Shown here in pieces: positions 23,431-35,049 of a DNA stretch of 64,000 nucleotides (positions are counted from its first letter, which is position 1; every line of letters starts with the position of its first letter). The translations under genes were made by a program, and so were the position numbers. Below the pieces are notes generated by a model that worked only from the letters and a program-made list of their open reading frames with translations, did no database searches and was not told where the DNA came from. The DNA is from Ceratopteris richardii (lineage: Eukaryota; Streptophyta; Polypodiopsida; Polypodiales; Pteridaceae): the NCBI GenBank assembly GCA_020310875.1, contig CM035407.1:218751753-218815752 (forward strand), written 5' to 3'.

Positions 23431-24400
23431 TAAACGCGCGTAGTTTGGTAGTATCCGAATCTTACTTGATAATATCAACGACCTCATAATTTGTACCTAT
23501 ATGATCTATTTGTACCTCATGTACTACTTTTTGTCTCAAAAATGGGCATTGCACCTCAATGTGTTAGAATTTGGTAGGAAACATGGGATTAGATGTAGGT
23601 TGTACGCTAAAGTTATCATAAATGATTGTAGATTCATAGATCTATAAGCGTAAGTCGTGGAAGATCTTCTTAAAGCAAAGAAAATCACATGTAACTCGAG
23701 GCGATCCTATGTATTGAGCTTGAGTACATGAAAGAGGAACTCTTGATTCATCGTTGAAACTAATGACACATGTCTTGATCCGAAAATTATTTTATATCCA
23801 CTTGTACTTTTCCTATCTTCTTAAAATCCTCCACAATCTCAATGAGTGAATCACTTAATATCACACTATCATCATCATAAGCACAACTTAAACCTCTATT
23901 TATTGTACCTTTCAGATACTTGAGCATCCGTCATGTTGCTTGAATATGTGTTATTGTTACTTCTTGCATATGTTGTGACAACATAACAAAAAGATATGAT
24001 GTATCCTGCCTTGTTATGATAGAATAAATTAGTTAACCTACATCCTACACTAATTGTTCTTAATTTGATCTGCCTTTAGTATTTATTCCATAGGATATTG
24101 GAATGGCTTCCTCACTTGAATGCCATACTTTGACAATAGGTCCGTCAAGTGCTTCCGTTGCATTAGGAATATTTTTTTGTCTTTTTAGATCTATTCTTTT
24201 TGTAATAAATAGCTCAAATTACTAGGATATGACACATTGATCGTTTCTTGTTATAATAAGATCATGAAAATTTATGAACATTATATGTTACCCTTGTTCT
24301 CCCTTTGTGAATTGTGAAAATTTTTCTTGATTATGATTGAAACCAAAAATGTTGAAACTCAAGCTCCAACCTTCCGAACTTATGAACCCTTTGAATGCAT
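23430..24400 (-). pseudogene. Highly degenerate copia RT and RNase H
   Basis: Although no long frame is open, the minus strand shows the copia RT core as FINFHDLIITRND (near 24280), in place of the usual YVDDLIITGND. Near 23570 it shows HIEVQCPFLRQKV with MFPTK before it, matching the end of copia RNase H. The order and spacing between the two agree with a copia pol. Frames shift many times between them. It is very old, and neither LTR was recognised. Confidence 0.7.
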
Positions 24401-24923
24401 GATAGTTCAAGAAATGTGAAGCAAGATTCAAGCACAAGAACATGCATGAAATTTGAAATTGAGATCTCCCTCATAACAGTCAATTATCACTCATCACACT
24501 TTGGTGTGATAAAACCTACAATTTAGGAAAAAACGAGTCGTAACAAACAAGAAATATGTCATAAAAAGAGAACTCCATCATCAAAAATCAAGAAAATTAC
24601 ATCTTATGTTTAAAAACCCTTTGGACCAGTATACATACATTTCAAAAATCAAGTGAAAACATGTGATCTTTTAATATTTTTGTCATTTTTTGAAAATTTA
24701 GGAGGCCAAAATGTGCCCAAAATTTGGATCTATTTAACATTGATATCTTCAGAATCTATATGAGAGATATACAAGTGATAAAAAAATCTTATATACAAAA
24801 TAAAAATTGAACTTGTGTTGGATAGATTATATTTGATAGTGATTCAAAAATGCAATAGAACATGGTTTCATTATGCGAAATCCTTTGGAGAAGTTGTATA
24901 AGCACCAAAAATGTGATAGATTT
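24401..24923. other. No gene recognised, AT-rich
   Basis: Nothing with a recognisable motif was found. It may be further worn retroelement sequence. Confidence 0.4.
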
Positions 24924-27740
24924 TCAAATTAATTCACAACTTTCTTGATCTATGTCTACACCCCCATCATCAGATGCATCTGATGCAGTTTGAGACTGTT
25001 GGGAGCTCCCGTCTTCTTCTTCTATATCAATAAGAGCTCTATCATCATCCAAGTACTTACCAAATTTTGCAAGATCATGCATAGATATTCTTGTTTGCCT
25101 ATTATTAAATGTCCCACATACATTTGGAAGCTTTTTCTTTATCATATTCATGGTTGCTTTCCTCAAGTGCCCTATCTTTTATCAAGTAAAAATCATAAAC
25201 AAGAATATCTACATCATCCATTTTAACAAAGGATGTACTTTGAATATTCTTTTTTCTTTCTTGAGCCTATTCATTTGGTGTCGCCTACCAATTCTAAGTT
25301 ATACTTACCAATGAATGCATTAATACATGTATTATAATACCAATGGACTATCAATGCCTCAATTCTTCTTTGATCAGTATCCTTAATGACCTCTAACAGC
25401 TTTGCTATCCAAAATGGTCTAAAGCCTCATCACCATTAGCAAGGGCTGTAATATGCGTTTCAACATTTATTTCTTTCTAGTTTCCTTGTCATCGTGCTTT
25501 GGCCTATTTCATCATCCTTGGGTCTACATAAATATTCCTTTTTGGTGGATGCATAAGTGTATCTGCATTACATGCTTGGTGCATATTCATTGAGCTTTGT
25601 GTCCTAAAATTCCACGTGAATGCAATATCAATCGGCCAATGCTTGGAAATGGAATTCTTTATAATCTCTTCTTGATGGTTAAAAAATGCATCCCAACAAG
25701 ATACATCTTGATCTCCAACATATTCTTTTGGATGCTCAATCAATCTCTTCTTCTCCATAAGTATATTCATCCACCTTTTACCTTGCACAACCACATTTCC
25801 ACATCTTTCCATCTTGCTTTTATCTTCACATGGTATTTTTTCTGCACCATCCATAGACAAATTAGGCACATGCAATAAAAATCTACTTCCATCTTTAGGG
25901 TCCCACCCTAGAGAACATGAATATTGCTTTTTTAATAAAAGAGTAATGCCATTAAGCCTCGTCATGAAGAATACGTGGTTGAAACTAATGTTTTACAATG
26001 GAGCCAAAACCTTCGTAGTGTTCTCAATACCTGCTAAGCAAAAATGCTTGAAGTCATAAATCTGTGTAAGCCTCTCTTGAACTTTAGGCTTTGGATTATA
26101 TGCTTTAGAAATCAACATAAATAATATTTAAAAAGTAAAAGCATTATGGCATGCCAACCGCTTAGAGAACGTAATGAAAATTTGATTAATGTGATAATGA
26201 GTGTGCCCAACCAAAGAAAAATTTACCTTAACCTTCATAAATACTTTTTTTATCAAAAGGCATGCATAAATATCCAAAGACTCTAGAATTTTTATTCTCT
26301 CTTGCAGTATTATCAAGCTTCAAATAGAGATTTGGTGGTAAAAGACCCTCCTATGTTTGCAAAACTTTATGAATCACAGTAACCATAAGTTTTGGATCAA
26401 TATGCACATTGGGATATGTGAAAAAAACCTTTGACTTTACCATTCCATTGTATACCAAAGCACCAACCAAATGCGTTTTCACAAGGAGTTCATCTCCAAT
26501 GTGCTTAGGAATGCGAGCAAAATGGGGAAGACATGTTGTCGTTTGATCCACACCATCCATCAACAAACACATATAATGCTCTGGATTTCTAAGTGCTTTA
26601 CTTCAATGATGAAATGATTTCTCTCTTTCTAAAGCTTGACTCTCATGATGGGTTTCTTGAAGAATTTTATAATTATCTTTTTATTCTTAGTTTGTGGCAC
26701 CCTTTGCCATGTTTTTTAAAGTGGCACAAACTAAGTATTCACCCATTCTAACTTTACGAGGGATATTCACATTGTTGAATTCTTCTTTCCATAATCAAGT
26801 AAAATGTTGATACAAGACATCCTTCTCATTTTCACTTTCCATCTCTTCTTTATATTCTTGAAGTACTTCTCAACAAGTAAAGTTATCCGCCAAGTGTAAC
26901 CTTCTGGTTGTAGGCATAACTTCACAATGCAAACTAAAATAGTTCATCATCCAACTCACTGCATGATGACCAATAGAACCTTTGGTCCCAACTCCCTAAT
27001 ATGTATAAAAAATGAGATCACCACATATAAGCCCTTGCTGAAGCTTATGTATTCTACAAATCCCCATGCCCATCACAATTTTATATGTGGCCTTATAGCA
27101 TCTGATCCCTTGACTAAAGTAATATTCAAAAGCAACATGTGTTACTAACATGTTATCCTAAATTATTTGCATGTGAGAAACAAGTTATAAATATTGCCTT
27201 TCACTATTTCAATGCAAGAATTTCTCTCTTAGCTACTTTAGTTTCTTCTTCCTAATTTGTAAAAACACTTCAAACTACAACAATGCTTCACAATGTCCAA
27301 TGCAATTTTTCAATCTGAAGTAAGAAATTGAAATCTTCTTTGACTTAATTCATGAGGTATTTGCTTAATATTCCACATCCTTTGTATACTCTCTCTCTGT
27401 CTCTCTCTTTTTGCTGACATTCTTTGCTCCACATGCACTTGAATCTGAGGAGAGATCTATAGGTGGATCAGGCTCAATAGATGGATTGGATTGAGCATTG
27501 TTTCATTGAGAATCTAACTTAAACGACTCAACTAAGAGCACAAGATCATTGATACATTCTAAGCCATGGACATCATTCATGAAATGATCCACTAAAAACA
27601 ACGAATTTGAAAGTCTATCGACTCGATCAGTAAACATAAGTGATGCCCAAGCATCTATGGAAAAGAGAGAGCTCATCTTCATTGACGATGGGTGTAAGGG
27701 CATTCCCTTTATAATATACAAACAGTAGAAGAGTAAGAGC
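24924..27740 (-). pseudogene. DUF7869-like protein gene, decayed
   Basis: The minus strand keeps a consistent series of motifs through shifting frames. In order they are an acidic N-terminal part (27740-27400), a Cys-rich patch reading KHCCSLKC (near 27290), WKEEFNNVNIPRKVRMGEYLVC (near 26770), MDGVDQTTTCLPHF (near 26560), KTHLVGALVYNG, LKLDNTARENKN (near 26320), VGHTHYHINQIFITFSKRL (near 26190) and a C-terminal region (25965-25500) ending in an acidic tail (25166-24924). From memory this order, and the G-H-T-H motif above all, fits the uncharacterised DUF7869 family, which has many copies in some plants and other eukaryotes. Function is unknown. Stops and frameshifts make this a pseudogene. 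Whether it had introns cannot be told. Confidence 0.6.
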
Positions 27741-27744
27741 AAGT

Positions 27745-28718
27745 AACTATATCTCCAAAATCATGTATCTAGATAATTGTGAAGATGGATTGTGCCCATT
27801 ATATGGGTTGTATGATTTGTCTTTATGTCATAATCAAGAATTATTTAGAGGTATAATTTCATTGCTCATTAAAGATAAATTAGGCAATCCATCAATTAAT
27901 GTATGGAAAATATGGGATTGAGGCCAAATGCATCTATGGGATTGAGAACATGTAATCCTTTGAGTTAATCATTTAGTCTAACAAATTGAATGCAACTATA
28001 GAAAAGGGAGATCATATTGGATCTCACATGGAATGAATCACTCAACATGAAGAGAAAAGATAAGAAGTAATGCACAAAGTGATGCAAGTACAAGGGCAAA
28101 TGGAAGATTTGCACATTAAGAACTTAAGAGAAAAGCTAAAACCAACTAAATTAGCATGAGTGGACATTTTGTGTAGAGCAAATATTCAATCAAGAGCATT
28201 GCAAGTCATAATAACATGAGGGGATGTTGACATGAATCAATAACACACCTTCAGATTTAAAGATTCACCTATGACATCTAACACTCTAGTGTTAGATGAA
28301 TAAATATTAGAAGGTCTTTGAATATGATTATATCATCCATTGAGAAGTTATGGATACTTTTAGAGACATGGGTGGCGGAGAGCCAATAATACTAGTGTAT
28401 GCTGGAATAAGAGGATAGACTTCAAGGTAGGTAGTAAAACGGGCCACACAAGATCACGGATACAAATGAGGACTTTAGATGTTTTAAGATCACGAAGTCT
28501 CACAAAAAGGCAAAATTATATATTTTGCTACATGGATACAAATAAGGACTTTAGATGGTAGGTGAGAATTTGAAAGGTGCTTTTATGTTAAAAGCATACA
28601 ATGACATCAACAGGTTGAGGATTTTCATATGCTTGCGGATACAATAATCATGTGGTTTTAGGTATACAGAACATGCATGGGCTTGCAATTTTACATGTTC
28701 ATTATTTGGAGGTAGGTT
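27745..28718. other. No gene recognised
   Basis: AT-rich sequence without domains. The phrase acggatacaaatgaggactttagatg near 28455 recurs, slightly altered, near 28530. Confidence 0.4.
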
Positions 28719-29006
28719 GATGCGAGGTAGTGACCCTCTCACCCAAGTAGATGCCTAACATCAAGTTTATGGGTGAGTTTGATGCTTAGCATTGACTTGG
28801 CACACAAACTCAATGCTTGACATCGAGTTGAGCCCCATAAGGTCAATCCCTGGTGTCGCGTTCTCCTTAGAATTGGATGTGCGGCATCGAATCTGACTAG
28901 AAGGTTGGTAGCTTGCATCAACTAACCCCCAACGTTGCTTGCCATCAACTTGGACATTACGATAAATGCCTGGCATCGACATGGACCCCCAATTCGATGC
29001 GAGGCA
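28719..29006. repeat. Degenerate 31-bp tandem repeat with palindromic core
   Basis: Ten units begin near 28719, 28750, 28781, 28812, 28845, 28876, 28907, 28934, 28965 and 28996, a period of 31 bp with two slips. The consensus starts GATGCCTGGCATCGACTTGG and continues with a C-rich part and AATTC. Its first 13 bases form two perfect 6-bp arms (GATGCC / GGCATC) around one base. Frames reading through it are by-products of the repeat. Confidence 0.88.
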
Positions 29007-29282
29007 AAAATAACTAACTCTATCATAAAAAATATAAACTTTTTTATACCTTTTTGTATGTACGAATTGAAATTTCGTAGATACTAGCAATAGTTCCTAT
29101 GTAACCAATTTTTCCATCTATAAGGTTCGTGTCTTTTGAGCTAGCACATGATAGTTGCTTGAAAGAAACAACAATACTAGAATGCTCTGTTTTACGTAAA
29201 GAATCAATGGCTTTGATTCTAATATGCTATCCAAAAGCCCACATATTCGTGAACATTCGAGCCTGCAAAAGAAATTCAATTG

Positions 29283-30115
29283 GTAAATAGATGTTTGTAT
29301 GCATGTTAAATGATATTGTATGTATCCATGTTAAATGTTAGTGGTTATATGTATGATAGGCATGTTAGGCCTGTATTCATGTTAGGTATGCTTGTATGTA
29401 TATGCATGTTAGATGTAAGTTAATGTATGCATGCTTACTTGTAAGTTAGTGTATGCATGTTCATGTATGTATGTTAGTGCATGCATGTTCATGTATGCAT
29501 GTTAGTATGCATGTTTATGTTAATGCATGGTAGTGCATGTATATGAGTTAAAGCATGTTAGTGCATGTATATGAGTTAAAGCATGTTAGTGCATGTACAT
29601 GAGTTAATGCATGTTACTGCATGTATATAAGTTAATGCATGTTAGTTCATGTTAGAGCATGTATGATAGATGTCTTGCATGTATGTATGTATGTTAGTGC
29701 ATGCATGTTCATGTATGTATGTTAATGTATGCATGTTCATGTATGTAAGTTAGTATATGCATGTTAGATGTAAGTTAGTATATACATGTTAGTTGTAAGT
29801 TAATGTATGCATGCATGAGTAAAGATGCATGTATGCATGTGAAATATATTTGCATGTTATGCATGTTATGCATGTTTGCATGTTATGCATGTATGCATGT
29901 TCATGTATGTGTGTTAGTATATATGTTTATGTATATGAGTTCATGTATATGCATGTTAGCTACGTGTATGCATGTGAGATATGTATACATGTATGTTAGA
30001 GATATATGCATGCATGAGAAATGATGCATGAATAATGTGTATGTGAAATGTATGCAATTGTATGATTGCATGTATGTAAATGGATGTGTGTATGTGTGCA
30101 TGAAAGAAACATGTA
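29283..30115. repeat. ATGCATG / ATGTTAGTG minisatellite
   Basis: The stretch is built of TGCATGTT, GTATG and TTAGTGCATG words. Its clearest part (29531-29642) is four units of 28 bp starting tagtgcatgtatatgag. No coding role is likely. Confidence 0.88.
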
Positions 30116-30435
30116 TATTAGAATATGTACATTAAGATGAATGTATGTTATTTAACTTATATTATCATGAGTTTTTTTAATTTGATAAGTTTTTAAATAT
30201 TAATACTATAAATGAGTGTTTTATATCTATGAAACTATACTAATGGTTTGCATGTTATTTTTGTAGATGATATTTTGCAGCTTAGGTTGATGACGAATTG
30301 AAGAACTGAAGAGTGGAAAAAGAAATTATACTAAGCTGGAATTCAGTTGTTTAGCTTTTGTATAGGATATCATTCATATAAGCAATTTATATAATTTTAA
30401 AATATATAAATTAATCCATTTATTTTATCTTTTAT

Positions 30436-30817
30436 GTCTGACAAAGCATCATCTAGTAGTACTTCTTTACCTTCATCTTTGTTTGAATTACTTTTTCCTA
30501 GTCCATTAGAAGTTAATAATACACAAAATGCAGAAATTGAAGAATTAGTTAAGGACAATATTGTAGAGGAAACTTTGTATTCTTAAGAGTATGATCATAG
30601 ATTTTCTAGAGTATTACCTTTAATTTCCATTGTTTTGCCTAGCCCTGAAAATAGTGAAAATCTATTCCCTCCTTTCGTAATCACAAAAACTGTTTCTCAA
30701 ATAGACTTAAACGAAACAGAAATTACTAAAGATAAAGTAACTAGTGAAGAACTAATCCTTCCATCTTATATAGACACAGTCAATAGATATAGAAACGCTT
30801 TGCCTTACGATCCTTAG
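30436..30817 (+). pseudogene. Hypothetical acidic, Ser-rich frame, interrupted
   Basis: A start MSDKASSSTSLPSS at 30436 is followed, after a likely frame change near 30480, by a readable frame with one TAA at 30584-30586 that continues to a TAG at 30815-30817. The composition (Ser/Thr-rich start, many Glu and Asp) looks protein-like, but I do not recognise a family. It could be the N-terminal part of a retroelement protein or a lost host exon. There is no promoter evidence. Confidence 0.35.
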
Positions 30818-30857
30818 TAAAAATACTTGTTCAACCATAGACACACTGCGTGCGCTG

Positions 30858-31563
30858 TTAGCGAGACGATTGACTTGATCCACCATTCGTCACGAATCGC
30901 TTCCACACCATAATATGTCTTTCATTGATGCTTTTCGATACATCAATGACATTAATACCTCTCCATAACTCTTGGAGATCATCAATGAGAGGAGCAAGAT
31001 ATATATTCATATCTTTAACTTGTCTTTTGCCTCGGATTAAAAGTGAAAGCATTAAATGTTCCTTTCTAATGCTAAGATATGGCAGAAGATTGTAGTTTAT
31101 GACTACCACTGGCCATGTTCACCATTTATTGGAGTTCATGGAGAATGGATAAACCCCATCTAATGCAACTCCTAACTTTAGATTCTGTGGATTTTGTGCA
31201 AATTTAGGCCATGTAGAATCAATATGCTCAAAAGCAACACTATCGTGAGAAATTCTCATTATTCCGTCAGTACTTTTATGATCATGTCCCCATGTCAAAA
31301 TCTTTGATAATTTTGGGCTTTGAAACATATGTCTAATCCATGGAGCCAATGGAAAATGTCTCAATACCTTTTTTGGGATTTTACCTTCTTCACCCTTATA
31401 TTGAGGAGATTGACATTTGGGACATGTCAAAGAGTCTGCATATTCACCTCTATATAAAATACAATCATTAGGACATGCATGTAATCATTGATAATCTATA
31501 CCAAGATTGTTGATTATCTTCTTCATTTCATCATGTGAGGTAGGAAGAATATTCTGACTTGGT
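30858..31563 (-). pseudogene. CACTA (En/Spm) TNP2 transposase fragment
   Basis: Read on the minus strand, the frames give DEMKKIINNLGIDYQ (near 31500), HACPNDCILYRGEY (near 31460), CPKCQSPQY (near 31420), KVLRHFPLAPWIRHMFQSPK (near 31350), KLGVALDGVYPF (near 31150) and then YNLLPYLSIRKEHLMLSLLI (near 31080) and YLAPLIDDLQELWRGI. This is the well-known order of the TNP2 (Transposase_21) domain of plant CACTA transposons. A stop lies after NNLGIDYQ and a frame change near 31115. The upstream part ends at the TA repeat at 31640 and no terminal CACTA repeats were seen, so it is a fragment. Confidence 0.88.
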
Positions 31564-31635
31564 AAAAACTTTTCAGACAATAACTTGTAAGTTCATAAAA
31601 AAAAGATATATTAAAAAAAGTAAATAAATAAATAT

Positions 31636-31639
<4 letters not shown>

Positions 31640-31708
<69 letters not shown>
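31640..31708. repeat. (TA)n microsatellite
   Basis: About 68 bp of almost pure TA. Confidence 0.95.
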
Positions 31709-31713
<5 letters not shown>

Positions 31714-31975
31714 ATATATGTGTATGCTTATGTGTATGTGTATGTGGATGTGAATATGCATGTGCATGCGTATACATATGTGTATGTGTATATGTATATA
31801 TGTATGTATATGTGCTATATAGGTGTATATGTATGTATATATATGTATGTGTATATGTATGCATATATGTATATGTATGCGTGTATACATGTGTATGTAT
31901 ATATGTATGTATGTCTATGTATGAATGTGTATATATGTATGTATATGTATGTATGCATGTGTAGTTGTGTATATT
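31709..31975. repeat. TATG/TGTA microsatellite
   Basis: Variants of TGTATATG repeat over about 265 bp directly after the (TA)n tract. Long frames here are repeat artefacts. Confidence 0.9.
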
Positions 31976-32120
31976 TGATTTTGTTTTTAATTGGTTTTTG
32001 TATATTATGGTTTACAGATATTCATATCCAAATCATTGAATCGTCTGGCAATTTCCCATTTTATAGTCAATCTAATTTTTTACATTTAATTTATGTATTT
32101 CTTTTTTCTTAAATAAACAT

Positions 32121-32550
32121 GCTGCTGCAAAAAAGAGAGTGGAGTCGGGCCACACATCGCACCTAGGCCAAATGGGCCATCATGGTTTTGTAGCTACATT
32201 TGTAAGTATATGTGTTATTGTGAGTATATTTTTTATTTTAGTTAAAATGCAAGAAACTAATCTTTTTTATTTGTTTAAATGCAGCCAAAGGATTATCGCT
32301 GATATCCTACGAATCATGAGATCGAGTATGCTACACATTTTGGATATCGGCGTTTGAGCGAGTATATGTGAGATCATTTGGATGCCTTTGTGAGTATTAT
32401 GGAGAGGAAGATATGGATGAGGTGGAGAGACAGACACCGGAGGGACGATCTCGATCATCACAGGGTGATCATGATGATGAGGATGAGGATGATCAGGATG
32501 ATGATGATGCTGCTGATGATGATGATGATGATCATGATCATGATGATTAG
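32121..32550 (+). pseudogene. Decayed gene piece with a plausible intron and an acidic tail
   Basis: A frame ending GQMGHHGFVATF reaches a strong 5' splice consensus (GTAAGT at about 32200). A 3' splice site (tgcag) lies at about 32283. Spliced, the frame continues as PKDYR, stop, YPTNHEIEYATHFGYRRLSEYM, stop, DHLDAFVSIMERKIWMRW. Both in-frame stops are TGA. A GAT repeat at about 32443-32548 follows, and in another frame it encodes an Asp-rich tail. The splice signals and the coherent reading suggest a former gene, perhaps part of the neighbouring CACTA element. I do not recognise the family. Confidence 0.4.
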
Positions 32551-32589
32551 GATTCTAGTTGATTATGACATTGGATTATATGTATTTAC

Positions 32590-32617
32590 ATTGATATATA
32601 TATATATATATATAGAA

Positions 32618-32660
<43 letters not shown>
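32590..32660. repeat. (TA)n microsatellite
   Basis: Two TA runs are separated by a short non-repeat piece. Confidence 0.9.
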
Positions 32661-32662
<2 letters not shown>

Positions 32663-32774
32663 CATTTCAGTTATGTTTTGAATTGTGTGTATGGTATTAA
32701 GTAATGAAGAGTTTTGTTCTATTGATTGTTATTATTGTTTTTATTAAGCATGTGTTCTAATAATTTAATTATAT

Positions 32775-33460
32775 AATTCATTCATATGTGTGTATGTAAG
32801 TATATATGTATGTGTGTGTATATGTATGTATGTGCATGTGTATGTGTGTGTATATGTATGTATGTGCATGTGCACGTGTAAGTGTATATGTGTGTATATG
32901 AGTATGTGCATGTGCATGTGTATGTGTGTGTATATGTATGTGCATGTATATGTGTAACTCTATGTGTATATGTGTGTATGTGCATGTATATGTGTATATG
33001 TATGTATGTGCATGTGTGTGCATGTGTATATGTGTGTGTACATATGTGCATATATATGTGTATATATGTGTATATATGTGTATATATGTGTATATATGTG
33101 TATAATGTATGTGTATATGGATGCATTTCCATATGCATCCATGTGCATGCATGTGAATGTGCATGCATTTCCATTTGCATCCATGTGCACGCATGTGAAT
33201 GTGCATGCATGTGGATGTGCATATACATGTATTTACATATATGCTAATGTGTGTATGTGTGTATATATATGCAATAATGCATGCATGTAAGTCTTTTTAT
33301 GTGGTTGTAGAAATGTTTGTGCATATGCATGTGTATGTGTGTGTATGTCTAAGTGTATGTGCACATGTATTTGTGTGTATATATGTGTGTGTATGTGCAT
33401 GTGTATATGTGTGAACGTGCATCTTCATCATGTATAAGTGTATATGTGCATATCAATAAG
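32775..33460. repeat. TGTATG / TGCATG microsatellite
   Basis: About 690 bp of TGTGTATATG-type words, with a block of tgtatata units at 33053-33100 and TGCATCCATG words at 33118-33230. Its many His-, Tyr- or Cys-rich frames on both strands are artefacts. Confidence 0.93.
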
Positions 33461-33585
33461 TGTGAGTATGCTATCTAATGAAAATAACACAATTCAAATA
33501 TACAAAAAATAGAAATTGTACTTACAATAGTTAGCCATACTTTTTGCTTTGTTAGCCTCTTGAATAACCTGCAATAAAGAGCGAA

Positions 33586-33587
33586 AG

Positions 33588-33632
<45 letters not shown>
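33586..33632. repeat. (AG)n microsatellite
   Basis: A GA-rich run with a pure AG core, followed by looser AG-rich sequence to about 33690. Confidence 0.93.
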
Positions 33633-33636
<4 letters not shown>

Positions 33637-33765
33637 AAGAGAGAAAGATGTAGAAAGAGAGAAACAGAGATAGAGAGAGACAATAAGATAGAGGTTAGGC
33701 AAAACAACAATTCTGCATATACTTGTTTCAGCTCGTAAGCACAACGCAATTGCGAGCATTAGAGA

Positions 33766-33804
33766 GCTCTTCGATCACGTGTGTGAAAATGCCGATCGAA
33801 GAGC
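33766..33804. other. Perfect 11-bp inverted repeat
   Basis: GCTCTTCGATC at 33766-33776 pairs with GATCGAAGAGC at 33794-33804 across a 17-base loop. No T-run follows and its role is unknown. Confidence 0.6.
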
Positions 33805-34033
33805 CTCCAACATTTTAAATCTTTAATCACCTTTCTCGCATTAATTCAAGAGAGTCACTGAAAGGAGTGGCTAATGAGTTTCCCGATGCTCATGTGTTCC
33901 ATTTAGAAGTTACCTAAATGGGCAAATATATTGGTACATGTCCTAACCTTCAGACCTGCAAATAACAACGTAAAAACAAGCAAACAAGAAATTATAAAAT
34001 CACAAAAATATCAAATATTGGCACAAAGTATGT

Positions 34034-35020
34034 ACAAACAAGTTTCAAAAGGTATTCTAGCTTGTTGCATCGAGGAGGATGAACATAATAGTTGGTTGCA
34101 ACAAGCCCATGAAGGATTTCTAGGAAATCATTGTTCTAAACAATGAACATTACAAAATTTCAAATGTTTGGGATTGTATTGGCCTAGTATGGACAAAGAA
34201 AAAAGAATTACATGAGTGGACTACAAATTTTGCAGTGTACAAGGAGAGACCCCCATTGAAGCATGCTACCCTTTACCACATATCATTAATTCTAGATTGG
34301 AGCACTCCATTGGTAGAATTTATGAGATTAGGGAACACTAATTAGTGAGGCTAGTCTAGCAAGAAAAGGAAGCATGGAGCAAGAGGCTCAAGACTATGCC
34401 TTCGTAGGAGAAAACCTATACTAAAGAGGCAAAGATGGTCACTTAGGATTGTGCATTCATGAATCAAAATATTTGAAAATCTTCGAAGCTACACACAGTG
34501 GTGTTGTAGGTGGACACTTTGGTCTTGATCGAGTAATTAATACATTCTTTTCTCATGAATTTGGTGGCCCACTCTTCATATGGATGCACATACCTATGTG
34601 AAGAAATGTGACACATGACAATGGGCACAATATTCGATCAGAAAAGATGAGATGCCTTTGAGGCCAATGATGGGAGGACATGCATTCTTGGAATGGGGTA
34701 TATATTTCATGGATCTTATTAACCCCCCACCTAGAAACTTCTATACAAAATACATTATTGTACCCATAGATTACCTTAGAAAGTGGGTAGAAGTAAGATC
34801 CACCATGAACAATGATGCTCAAACAACGGCTAAGTTCTTATTGGATAATGTGTTCACCAGATACAAGTTACCAATAGAGTGACTAAGTGAGAGATGTACA
34901 CATTTCTTGAATAAAGTCATTGAAAACCTTCTTCACAAATTCTTGGTGATACACAAGAAGTTTTTTCCCTCTCATCCACAAGCTAACGGACAGGCCGAGA
35001 GCACAAATAAGATCTGATGT
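34034..35020 (+). pseudogene. Ty3/gypsy integrase, broken
   Basis: The zinc-binding H2C2 region is suggested by LQQAHEGFLGNH (34100) and again by EATHSGVVGGHFGLDRV (34480). The core follows with FLEWGIYFMDLINPPP (34685; Asp of the usual IDFMGP-type motif kept), TKYIIVPIDYLRKWVEV (34745), LSERCTHFLNKVI (34880; the second Asp position appears changed) and HPQANGQAESTNK (34975), which holds the catalytic Glu. This is clearly the gypsy rather than the copia class. Stops and frameshifts occur between the blocks, and the two H2C2-like pieces suggest a rearrangement. Confidence 0.85.
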
Positions 35021-35049
35021 AATTTATTGACCCATAAATTGGAGAGGAT

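Noticed and set aside
28719..29006. A CRISPR array, because of regular 31-bp repeats
   Set aside because: Whole units repeat in tandem without unique spacers, and the setting is a plant genome.
29803..30101. Met/Cys-rich and His/Thr-rich frames
   Set aside because: They are translations of the ATGCATG minisatellite.
31573..33414. His-, Tyr- and Ile-rich or Cys/Val-rich frames of 60 to 150 codons
   Set aside because: They are translations of TATG and TGTG microsatellites.
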